A DNA stretch of 64,000 nt, from contig NC_133910.1 in NCBI RefSeq assembly GCF_964199755.1, positions 13,090,711 through 13,154,710 of the forward strand, in the 5' to 3' direction. A model generated the notes under the pieces. It was not told the DNA's origin, made no database searches, and saw nothing but the letters and a program-made list of their open reading frames with translations. This document shows positions 46,821 through 57,600 of this stretch, one piece after another (position 1 is the stretch's first letter; each line of letters starts with the position of its first letter). Position numbers and translations under genes: made by a program. The DNA comes from Larus michahellis (taxonomy: Eukaryota > Chordata > Aves > Charadriiformes > Laridae).

Positions 46821-49551
46821 TACAGGCTGAGAGAAGCCTGGCTTGACCCTTCGCTGAATCCAGGGGAGCACAGAGGTAATTTATAGCCCGCAGACACCAG
46901 GGTTCTGTTGAGATCGTCTACTACCAGCCCATGTTTTTATTTCAGTCTTTGAATGAAAAAGCAGCATTTATTTCCCGGGCCACCTGGCAGATCCCTAGGT
47001 GAGTCAGTTTGGTGCCCTGCCTGGTTTCTTACTGTGTGTCTTGGAATTTTATGCTCACGGAGGCTAAAGTAGAACTTTATTGCACTTCTGTGTTTGGCAT
47101 TTACATCCTGTTTATGTAAATTCTTCAAACAGCTTGATTTGTAATAGAGAAAAACAATTCTTGCTGTATCTTTTTGTCTTTTGAAGTGTCCATCCACTCT
47201 GGAAGAGGGGAACTTGTATGGAAATTAAGTAATTTGTCTAGATGTTTTTGTGAGACTTAACTTCGCAGTCTTCCAACAGATTCTGGTCATGTCATTACCA
47301 AGCCTCAGATTGCAAGTTTTATGCACTCATTTTTCTGCTCGTGTCTTAAATTTTTGTCTGCTTAAGACTGATTGAAAGGATAAGGCCAGGGCAGAAATTA
47401 TTATTAAGGTTTGGGAATTGTGTTTCTTGCATGTATCGCGACCTCGATGAAGCGCAAATGGACAACTGCATCAGCATTTTGAGCAGCAGGGTGGGGAGGT
47501 GGTAGGCAGGGTTCGATGGGACTGTCCTGACCCTCAATTTGTGCTGTGAAAGCTGAAAATGAACTACAAACTGGAGGATAATTTTGGTCTCATCAGAGCC
47601 TGCGTGTTCAAGTTTAAACTATATGATGGGGTGACGAAGGTTGGAAACAAGATCTGGGAATGGCGTCTCTTGTGTCCCCCGGTGCCCACGGAGCGTGTAC
47701 TTGTTCTGAAAAACTTTCCGAGACAGCAGCTGTCATCGGACACTTGTCTTTGCAGCGTGAAACACAACAGGGCGGCTGCGAGCAACTTTGATGCCTCTGC
47801 CTGAAGCTGCCTCTGCAACAGGGCGCTCAACTAAAGCCCAAGAGGGCGACAGTCACATTTTGCTGGCCGTGGCCCCAGCAGTGCCTGGGAGTCTCTGTGT
47901 GACCCTGGCAAACGTCGTTACCGTTCTGAATTCAGCGAGGTTCGATTCAGTCAGGTCATGATGTCTCCTAAAAATAGGCTTCTGCTGCAGCGTGGGCAGA
48001 TGTCTTGCATTGCAGCACACGTGGATAGGGGAAGGGAAAAAAGTGCCAAAGAAGGTGGGGTTATGTGAGGAATACAAATGCTCCTGAAAATACTTCCCAT
48101 TTCATCTGAGCTAACGTTCCTTCCTGTGCTCCCTCCTCTGCATTAATTCTCCCTTCTTTTTTGGCTGCTTGTTGCCAAAATCTGCTCATTTTAAGGCAAA
48201 AGCTATCTCACAATTTTAGCAAACTGAGCCAGTTACGCAAGGGGAAATTGTTTATTCAGGAGTGTCTTCCAGCAAGAAGCAAAGAACAGGAGCTAATTTG
48301 CCTGTGTGAGGGGAAAAGAGCAGTCAGATACAGGGAAGACGCCGCATTACTGAGATCTGAAGTTTGTACCTAACAGTGCTTGAATAGAAGCACCACCAAA
48401 AACGCACACCAGCTCCAGGGACTGGGGAGAGCTGGGACTCTGCTGACCCTCCCTAAGCAAACTGGAAGTAAAGCTGTTCTCAGCCCTGATCCAAAGTCAC
48501 TGTGCTGGAATCGCAAAGTGCTGGTATAAAAGCAGCATGAGACTGTTTCAAACGCCTTGCAGTTTTAATGAACTAAGCCTCGTAACATCCTTGAAAGCCA
48601 GGCAAGCCAGGTCCTCATCTCAAAAAAGGGAAAGCACAGACATTTTAACTTGCAACTTGAAAAGGAATGGTCTGAAAATGGCCACAGCTCTCTCAGTCTC
48701 TCTGCTCCCGCCAGATTCCCATGAATCGCATCGACGAGAAATGACTTTGTTGGCTTTGCAGAGCTCTGGGGAGGACAGGGGTGTTTTATTCAAGTTGGGA
48801 TATTGTCTGTACACCAAACTAAGAGCAAAGTGAAGTTTGTCCTCCTTTGCATCTCTAGCTCTGGCAGCAGAGGAGTCAAACGTTTAAGGGAAGATGTTCT
48901 GAGAGGTGTGTTCTGGCGATGGCGTGAGAACCTGCAAGGAGGATGCAGCAGAGCGCGGTCGGTGCAGCTAAAGCGCGCTGACCTTTCCCGTAGCCAGTGG
49001 CATGTAAGGGAGATATCATTAGTGTCCTGTAGACTTTGATTCTTTGATCCAAATAACCAGGCAATTTCACTGGGGGTGAGGGAACTTCAGGGACAAGACC
49101 GAACCTCAAACAAATATCTGAATCTATACTGAGAGGCTTTTGCTGCTCTGCATCCTGTCCTTCAGACGTGCAGGTTCTTTACACCTCCGGCTTCAGCCAG
49201 TGAGCGGGTGCTCCTCAGAAATGAGAACGTGTGAAATCCCATTTCAAGCAGCTTGCCTAAGATTCATATCTGAGCGATTAGAACCTGATTGCTCCTGACT
49301 GTCCCCTGCTCTCACCACAGCGCTGGTCAAAGGGACCAGCTGTAGTGTTACAGCTACTTCTGTTGGGGTACGACTTTAAGTAGGAGAGTGGAAACATCAG
49401 CAAGGGAGAGTATGTGTCTGGTCAGGGCTGGCTTACAGAGCTAACTCCTCAGAAACACTCGGATAGGCAGAATCTCTAGTATTCATTTCACTGTCTTGAA
49501 TCGGGCACCTGATTAAAGATGGTAAGCAGAAGATGCGTGAACCTTGATCCT
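46821..49551. other. Gap up to the SPACA9 stop codon
   Basis: Probably includes the SPACA9 3'UTR. Minus-strand AATAAA hexamers (plus TTTATT) occur at 48785-48790 and 48251-48256, about 0.8 and 1.3 kb past the stop. No coding exon was recognised on either strand. Confidence 0.5.
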
Positions 49552-49936
49552 TTAAAAGGCGTGTCTACCTGGGGGTTTCCAGGGACCTTTAAGTTTCCCG
49601 CTGTGATTTTCTGTGTCATTTAGGTTCTTCTTCCGGACATGCACACTCTCCTGCACTTGTACGTTATCTTTGTTACTAGTTGAGACCTGAGCCTCGAGGT
49701 GCACAGAAGGTGGTGTTTGGGAAATGGCTGCCCTAGCTGCTGCATCCTGGGGTGCCCTCTTCTCAGAGACAGCACTTCCACCACTCACATTATACAGCGT
49801 GCGCCGTGGCAGCTTCTCAGCGTGGGCTACCCACTCCTTCACGCAGTCTAGAACGATGGGGATGAGGCTCACCACGCCTCCATAGTGATTCTTTGCTTCA
49901 TCACAGCTCAGGTGATTCACAACAGCGTGGGGGTAT
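49552..49936 (-). CDS. SPACA9: SPACA9 coding exon 3 (stop)
   Basis: Acceptor CTGTCCCACAG before 49936; residues 116-243. The first 50 residues (YPHAVVNHLSCDEAKNHYGG…, EWVAHAEKLPRR) are conserved. The rest is Ser/Ala/Lys-rich and diverged. TAA at 49554-49552. Confidence 0.93.
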
Positions 49937-52900
49937 CTGTGGGACAGAAGGAAACAGTTGGCAGAGCAGACCCAGCAACGCGACCCTGGTGAGCCCACAG
50001 GGGCACCCGGAGAGCCCCTGGGAGAGCAGAAATGCACAGACAGCCAGTTCCCCCCAAACAAAAAGGCACGGATAGAATTACGTCCTGCTAAACGAGTCAT
50101 GCCAAACGCACCATCCTGGCTGCTGGGCTAGACCTGGAAGGGTTCAAGAGCATGTAGACACTTGCCTTACAAAAATTAGCTGCGTGCAGAGCAGGAATAG
50201 GAGAAGGTAAACTGCCTGAGCGTTGCATGCGACTTCAGCGTACTAACCTGCCTGTATGTGCCCTTCCATGCACCAATAAAAGGATCAAATAAACAAACAA
50301 ACTCCCTTTTTGTGAACGGAGGCTTGCGATGTTTTCCCAACAGCTGGAATAGTAACCTGGGTAGCACCTTGTACCCTCACTAAAGCCAGAAAGGTGCCGT
50401 AACAGAATTGATGAAGTGGGAATATGCGTTCTTGTGACAGTCCCCCAGCATTGACACCTGCCTCCACGTAAGCTGATGGAGAGACCTACTTAGCTCGGAT
50501 GGCGCTCAGATCGTTGCTGTGGCTAAGGAGCATCTTGCATCTCTCCAAAATGCCGTTGGTTATGTTGTTACCAGAATGCACAGTTTCCAGCTTGTGGCAG
50601 AGCTTGCTTAGATCGTTACAGATGTTTAGGAACATGCTGAGGATGCGCCTGTCCGTGGAATTGTTACAGTGATGGTCCATGTAGGACTGTACCTGTACAT
50701 GGGGAAAGACAGGGTCATGCACGTTAAATTACATTGTGCTGCAAAGTTGCTTAGGTTAATGCCAAGAAGCTGCTTTGTCTTGTGGCTCTGCAGGTGTGAG
50801 CCACTGCGGAAACTACAAATACAGCGGCGGGTATTGAGATTTCGAGAGCATGCCTGAGATGTTTGCTTGTCATTCATCACGATTGAAGAAGGCTGGCGTG
50901 ATGGATCTGCTCATCAGCACACCAGTGAGCCTTCCTCCCTCTTCGAAGACGTGTAGGAGTACCACAGCCAAAACCACAGCTCCGCTGCAAGCGCTGCAGA
51001 AACAGGTTGTGTGTGAGGGGAGTTTTCGGTCTGCTCTGAGCAGGGCACCCTCTGCCACTGCCATGGCTCTGCCGAGGCAGAGTGGGGTGGGAGGTGAGGG
51101 CAGCGGCCAAACTGGGAATGGTTTAGAGTGATGGTTTGCATCACGTGTTCTTTGTGGTTCTTTATTTGGCATCATTAGATGTGACTGCAAACTAAACCCA
51201 TTTAACCTAAATTGTCCTTACTAACCTATTGCAGCAATGATACTCCCTATTCGCCTTGAGCATTTTTGTTACTCAGAGTGAATGGCATTGCGTGATGAAA
51301 CGTTATGCCAAGAGATTAAGTATCTTCTCCAAAGAAATTACAGGCACTTCAGACACGAGTGGTCAGAATACAAAATACTGAGCAGCTGGACTCTAGTCAG
51401 CTGGACTCTAACATCTCCAGTGCTTTCTGTAAGATTTCAAGACAAGAATGAAGTAGCTGTTCCACCATCGGTACAGTTCCTGCATACAGAAAAGTCATGC
51501 TCTGTGCTTGGGCAAATCCTCAGCAGGTTTGTAAGAAAAATAAAAAATGGCCCCTAAGGGTCCATTTCCACTACAGATTCCTCCTTCCACACTGTTTGCT
51601 GAGCGTTGTGTCTATGTGAGTGGCAGGATTTTTTTATTGCTGCTGTGAGCAGAAATAGTCCTAAAGAGAATAGCGTTTTAGCCTGGATGTTCACCAATGG
51701 GATAACAGGACTCCTTGCTGTCCGCATCAACAAGAGAGTGTTAACGCACGTGTATAACCAGGATGGGGACCAGGACTTCAGGAACAACGGCTTGCAAGGG
51801 CTCCAGCTCTGCACTACCCACCTGCTGATGAGCAGCTGAGCTGCAGCCGGAGGAGTTCACTGACAGCCCCTGCGCAGGGCCGGTGTCATGAGCACAGCCA
51901 GGCTCTGCAGGGCAGGGACTCGCTGGGTGATTTCAGCCTCTGGATGAAGCAATGGCTGAGGAGCTCATCTCACAAAACCACTTGGGATTTGATTTTATAC
52001 CCTACTCCATCCAGAAGACTTCAGGAGCTGTTGCCATTCTCTTACCATGGTGTGCTCCTCGACCTTTCCACCTTACTATGCTCTCCTCTTTTCTCTGAGA
52101 AATGTCGTCACTCGACACTGAAAAGGGTACCACGTACAGCTTTTAGGGGCTAGAAATGCAGTATATTCCCATCTACGTGCATTTTTTTCCCCTGTAGTTT
52201 CCATGTTTACACCCCAAGAAAGCTGGCAGTCAAGCCAGCTGTATGCCGAAAGCACGCATATTTCTGCATTTGTTGCTTTTATTCTTATGCCCTCCAATGC
52301 AAAATTAAAAACAGGGTTGGGCTGATTCAGGAGAATGGCAGTGAAATACAATGGATGTCTGGTTTTGTCCCCAGTGAGCTTTCTTTGGTAGTGGTTCAAT
52401 TCCTGCACAATGCGTCACCAGTACGTGCTGCACCAGTTGCTCCCTGTTCTCACCAGTAACTTGTTCTTTTCCCTTTCCCGTCCTCCCCCAGGAGTAACGT
52501 GGCTGCACCCTCAGGGCTATCCCCGCAGTACAGTTTGCCACCAATATGTCACCTGTTACTCTATCACAAATGGTGCCGTGGATCAATGGAATTGCTGAAG
52601 TCACCTACGAGCTTCCCCCCGCAACAAGCAAGCCTTCCACCCTTGCCAAGAAGTAGAGTCCAAGCTTGCTCGATACCACTGAAATATTGTCACTTTTAAA
52701 AACAGCATAATGTTATACAAAATCTCAATGCCTATTTTTGGAAAAAAATGGTTCAGTGTAATGTCTGTCTCAGTCCTCTTCAATGTTACGAGCAAAGCCC
52801 TTACATTAAAGAAAGTCAGCCCGTAGCAAAGACAACCAGCTCACTTCTGCGTCCTAATCCTAACAACAGCTTGGCTTGCACTCTGGCTTTGGCATCCGTC

Positions 52901-53706
52901 TGGGTTTTGTGCCTGGGTTCTGCTCTCTCACATCCACAATTCTAATTTTATTTAGATTTTTCTTCCCCCTCTGTCTGCCGGTGGTCTAAGTTCTCTGCAC
53001 TACTTAAAGCATCCCATGTTATAAAAATTCCTAGACAATTCACTTACTAGCCCAGAAAACCCCTAGCACTCTTGGGACTTTCAGCCCTCAATCCATCATC
53101 CTACCTCTGTAACACAGCCATTATTTTTAATAAGCACTATAGAAAGCTACAGCAGCACCAATACCAGGGGGAAGAGGCAAGTATGCTGGCTACTACAAGT
53201 TAAGGATTACAGATTCCATGTGTGGCTGGGGAAGGACGCTTGGTTTGATTGTTTTCTTGTACCCTGTATTTCTGGCTATGCCTCAGCAGCGAAATGATGG
53301 CGTTAAACTAAATCATAAAGTGATGCTCAGCAATAAAATTTCTTCTCTGCAAATGAGAAGACCTAACACAGGTATTTCTCTCCCCTACTTAATCTTTCTG
53401 CCACTGGTTTGCAGAGTTACACACAAATGTTACTAGAGAGTTTTTGTGCATCTTCCCTTAGTAAAAACATTTATTCATCCCTGAACTGGACCCAAGTGCG
53501 TGACAGCACTGCATTGGTCCCTGGTCTCGTCGGCAGAGAACTTTTTGCTGTATACTTTGTACCTGGCTGATGCTTGCCACAGGTCTGATCATGTCATGTG
53601 CATTCTCTCGGGTGTGCTGCAGTGCTCCGATAAACGTAAACTGCTGCTGCAGGAAGAGCTTGTAGTTCTGCTCTATGTTTCTTAGAGCCTCCTTTGCCTC
53701 ATTCAT
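49552..53706 (-). CDS. SPACA9: SPACA9, sperm acrosome associated 9 (spliced, 3 coding exons)
   Basis: Microtubule-inner protein of motile cilia and sperm flagella, originally described from the acrosome (family knowledge). Coding exons on the minus strand: 53706-53563, 50692-50490, 49936-49552, together 243 codons plus TAA in continuous phase. The start MNEAKEALRNIEQNYKLF and blocks RENAHDMIRP, VQSYMDHHCNNSTDRRIL, SNDLSAIRAKYPHAVVNHLS and NHYGGVVSLIPIVLD match the mammalian protein. The last exon also encodes a poorly conserved tail ending GPWKPPGRHAF, comparable with the human end; the total exceeds the human 222-aa form by about 20 residues, mainly in that tail. The protein is helical with no signal peptide or membrane segment. 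It faces AK8 across a shared promoter and converges on TSC1. Confidence 0.95.
49937..53562 (-). other. SPACA9: SPACA9 introns
   Basis: Introns 49937-50489 and 50693-53562, both GT-AG. No repeat family, nested gene or RNA gene was recognised. Scattered short open frames are not supported. Confidence 0.75.
50490..50692 (-). CDS. SPACA9: SPACA9 coding exon 2
   Basis: Residues 49-116, VQSYMDHHCNNSTDRR… to SAIRAK. Acceptor ATGTACAG, donor AA|GTAGGT; phase 0 in, phase 2 out. Confidence 0.95.
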
Positions 53707-53718
53707 GTTTTCTCCCTC
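53563..53718 (-). CDS. SPACA9: SPACA9 exon with start codon
   Basis: Acceptor …CCAAAATCCAG with a long pyrimidine tract ends at 53719. There are 12 bases of 5'UTR, then ATG at 53706-53704, and donor CAG|GTACAA after 53563. It encodes residues 1-48, the same number as in human. Confidence 0.94.
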
Positions 53719-53834
53719 CTGGATTTTGGGAAAGAAGGAGAGAAAGGAAGCTACTTTTTAGAAATTATGCATTTCTATACATGTAACTCTATCTGTCACT
53801 TGAGTTGGAATTGTGTAGGTTAGTGGAAAACTTT

Positions 53835-53876
53835 AGGAAAAAAAAAAAAAGGAAAAAGAAGAAAAAAAGAGAAGAT
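53835..53876 (+). repeat. Purine-rich simple tract
   Basis: Mostly A with interspersed G over about 40 bases, in the SPACA9 5'UTR intron. Confidence 0.8.
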
Positions 53877-54082
53877 ACATTGTGTCAAAGCTCTGCACTC
53901 CCAGAGCCCCAAACAGTAAGTCAATGAGGTAGTAACGATGCTGCAAAAAGAGGTAGAGAACCCAGAGGGGAGCACTGACAATCAGATGCCATAAACCCTA
54001 GTGGGTCTATTGTAAACATAATGTGGCAATGCATCAAACACAGGGCTGCGAAAGGGCCGGAGGGACACACGGCTTCTCTTAC

Positions 54083-54200
54083 CGCTGTAAAACTATTGCC
54101 CAAGCGGCTTCAAAACTCCGACACGAAGTGAAGCCGGCTGGGCAGGCGGCACAGGCAGCGCCGGAGCTGGGGAGGCCCGGGGCGCCGTTCACCCCCGTCC
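54083..54200 (-). other. SPACA9: Candidate SPACA9 non-coding exon 1
   Basis: On the minus strand, donor GCG|GTAAGA lies at 54083/54082 inside the CpG island, in the right place to splice to the acceptor at 53719. The upstream limit is only approximate. The intron between (53719-54082) contains a purine-rich tract and nothing else recognisable. Confidence 0.55.
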
Positions 54201-54581
54201 CTGCCCGCCCAGGCCGGGCCTGCCCAGGGGGCTGGCGTTTCCCGGCCCTGCCGCCGGCCCCCCCGCCGTCCCGCCTGCCGGCCGGAGACCCGCCAGCGCC
54301 CCAGGCCCCGTCCTCCCGCCCGCCCTCCCTACCGGCAGCCCCGCCGAGAGGGGCCGGTGCGGGCAGCGGCCAGCCGGGCTCTCCCGGCCGCCCCGGCAAC
54401 CGCGCCGCCGTCTCCCTGGCAACCGCGCCGCCGGGGAGGCGCTGCGCGTCGCCCTGTGATGACGTCACCCCCGTTGCTGTTAGGGAGGCGGTGAGTGGGG
54501 TGGGGCCTTCCGGCGGCGCGGGGAGATGACGCGCTCCTTAGCAACGCAGCGGCGCGGCGGGTCTGGTTGCTAGGGGCGGCT

Positions 54582-54659
54582 ATGGACGCCCCCGCCCGGC
54601 CGTGGCCGCCGCCGGTGGGCGCCTACGCGGAGGAGCGGGAGCTCTTCCGTCTCCTGCAG
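54582..54659 (+). CDS. AK8: AK8 coding exon 1
   Basis: Residues 1-26, [20 protein letters not shown]… ending FRLLQ; donor CAG|GTGAAC. Lies in the CpG island. The Pro-rich part is diverged; the acidic-Phe/Leu end corresponds to the human EENHIFELMQ segment. Confidence 0.88.
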
Positions 54660-57600
54660 GTGAACGGGCCGCGCCCGCCCCGGGGGCACCGCGGGGCTTC
54701 CCCCCCTCCATCCCCTCCGGGGCGTGGGGAGGCAGTGCGGGGCCACCGCCGGCCTGGCCCTGCGGGGGGCGGCCCAGTTTCCTCACGGCCTCCGCTGGCG
54801 GCCGGGGCGGCTCGCCCGGGGGGCAGCGCCGCCGCCATTTCCCCCAGCGGCCGGCACCGGGCTCCTGTGGAAAGGGGCGGATGGGTGACGCCGTCTGAGG
54901 GAAGGTGCACCGGCCGGGGGCTCTCCTAATTAATTAACTTATTTTAATAATACCCTGTGGATTGCTGGGGTTCGTATATGTTATTTTTTTTGCGGAAGAA
55001 AGTGTCAGGCTGTGGGGGAAAGGTGTTGGCTCCGTGAAAGGCAAGGCAGGCTTGGCAGGACAGGGAGGCGGCGGCAGTAACAGATCGAGCGGGAAAAGCC
55101 GAGATGAAGGGGTTTGCCCTTCCTGAGGCAGAGGCTGCTGAGGTGACACACTGCAGCCCCTTGATCCGCATTATGCGTTTAAAATTGTTTCTCCATGTGT
55201 TCCTGCTGCGGTTGTGGCCTTTCTGTGGAGATGCGTGTCTAAAATAAAGAAAAAGAAGCACGCTTCTAACATCGCGATTTCAGTAAATAGCAAGATTGGT
55301 TTCCCTGCCTTAGAGAAAGGTACGTTTTGTTCTAGAAGTGTGGAAAAAGCCCTTTTGTCGAGCATGGGGAGATTTGTGCCAGCGACTAAATATCCAGGCG
55401 CTGTTCTGTTAGAACTTGTTGGAGACGACTCCCCCTGCGTGCTGGTGCGAACTCGACTCAAAACTTGGATTTATATGTATAAGGCCTTTTTGCTTTTTCA
55501 AATCTCACTGGAAAGCACACAAATGCTTATTTTTCTTTCCTTTTCTTATTTCTGCTCTCTTCTTTTTTTCATGTAACTTCAAGGCCATTTAGTATGACCA
55601 GTGTGGCATAATATTTGTGGTTTTTTTAATGGAAATGGTGTGTTTTGCATGCTATGAGGCATTGAATGCAGCTGTAGGTCCTCATATTGCATAAAACACT
55701 TATGGGATTTACTCACTGTTGCTCTTTTCATGCTTCAATTGTGTTGTAGCAACATAATAATACAAACACATATGACTTGAAATTATTGTCCTAAACTTAA
55801 ACATTTACAAACCCCAAAATGTGAAACCTAAAACACGAGACCCAAACCGTGAACCTCCCCCAGAGATTAACAGAACTGCTCGTGTAAAATTACACTGGAT
55901 GAAATGAAGCATGCATGGAAGTGGGGGTAGGACTTGGGCACGAAATAGTGAAAGTATCAGTCATTGTCAGCCTGAACAATTTTGAACTGCAGTAAGATCA
56001 GATTTTCTAGGTATTTTATTTTTAAAGCTGCTGGTAATTGTAGTCCCAAATTCAGATTTCTTAGTTTAAATAAACGTTGCTGGAAAGTAATAATTTTTAA
56101 ATCAGCTTCCAATAAAAATACAAATTTCCTGCATTGTGCTATGTGCTACCCAGACCTTGAAGCATCAGAACTTGCACCTTAAACAGTTTATAAACAAAAT
56201 TGAGTGTTTTAATTATTCTAATGAAGTGGATGAAGCAGAAAAGGAAAACAGACCACTCCAATAAAAGACAACCAGTTGGTTAGAGGATAAAATTTTATGG
56301 AATATACAGACTTTATGGAATTTACTTGCAAATATTAAAGTGTTATGACTGATTTTTTAGAAAAAGACATCCTATTCCAGTGTGAGCATTTCAGTAGGTA
56401 ATTTAAGTCAAAACGTTAGCTGCTGTTTGATGTTTATTTTTAATTGCAGAATTCTTGGCTGTGCTGAAATGTCTTGTGAGAAAGTCTATGGAGTTAGTGT
56501 TTCTTACCGTTATTCCTTTCTCTGCCCGTAAAGCTACAAACCTCACTGAAATCAGCGTAAGATCCACACTGCTATCGGTGGGAGCTGAAGCAAGGCCCTG
56601 TATAACCTCAAACATTTAATTCGAGGACATTCAAGGAAATGCTTTAAGCCTTTTTTTCCCCCTTCCTCCCCCCATTGTTTTTCATGTGGGAGGAGGACTA
56701 GTACAGTTACGAAAGTGAGATGTGCTGCTTTTGTGCCTTTGACTGGTTGTTGGTTTTGTGTTTTCTGCAGCTCTTGTCGGTTCTGCAGTCCCCTAGCCTA
56801 GTCGGAAGCTTGTGGGAATGTGCTTGAGAAGGAGCTTTAACTTGCCCTGCAGAGATACTAATTTAACTTGACTGTAGTTTTGAAACTCCTTGTATGATTT
56901 TTATGTCAATGCTGACTCAACCGTTATCGACGCCAGACTGCTCAAGCCAAACCTTTCTGGTGTCTGTATTTATCATAAATAAGTTAAAGCAAATGGCTTA
57001 TTCTTTTTGTTGGCAATCTTCTGACCATGATTTACTTCAGTTTTTCATCCTCTAAAATAGGTTTCATAGTCTCAATTTTGTCTATGAAAGGGGGCTTAAA
57101 GAGTTTATAAATGCTTATTCATTTTCTTAAGATCCTCATTGTAACATTGCCGTAAAAATGCAGTCTTATCATGACTGCATAGCTATGTTAAATTTTCCTC
57201 TGACTTTGTCCTATTTATTTTCAGAACATGCTTGAAGAACTATTAATTCATAAGCCAGATGATCCCATTCAGTATATGATAAACCATTTAAAGCAAAACA
57301 ATGATGATGGTAAGTGAAAACTGAGACACCATAAATAGTTCAGTTCCTTATTTGTAAACAGCTCTTTGAAAGCTGTGCTTCAGTTGGCAAATGATGGATA
57401 AAACTTTTCAGACTGTGTCTTGGCGAGGGGGGGGGGAAGAAAAAGGTGAGCATTTTGGAATAGTTATGGGTAAGATGCTTTTAATTTCTTTTTTTAGTGG
57501 GTAATCTAATAAAAAATGCACTTTAACAGTTATAACAATGAAACCCTCTAAGGGAATAACAAAGAGTTCTAGTGTATCAATTATTAATGCGTTCTGTGCC

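Larger units (their letters stand above)
54030..54910. promoter_or_regulatory. Shared CpG-island promoter of SPACA9 and AK8
   Basis: GC- and CpG-rich block between the divergent SPACA9 and AK8 starts. It contains a palindromic CRE, TGACGTCA (54460-54467), and five RFX-type half-sites of the GGCAAC/GTTGCT/AGCAAC type at 54395-54400, 54418-54423, 54473-54478, 54540-54545 and 54566-54571. The second is part of a longer X-box-like match (54410-54423). RFX factors drive ciliary genes, which fits both products. Binding is inferred from motif only. Confidence 0.75.

Noticed and set aside
46496-46846. 116-codon open frame in the orphan CpG island as a protein gene
   Set aside because: Low-complexity Pro/Ser/Arg composition typical of GC-rich DNA, no recognisable domain, and competing frames on both strands. 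Kept only as a CpG-island finding.
49937-50100. ATG at 50100 as the start of a separate 182-aa gene
   Set aside because: The frame upstream of 49936 is intron; the CTGTCCCACAG acceptor and phase fit SPACA9 exon 3 exactly.
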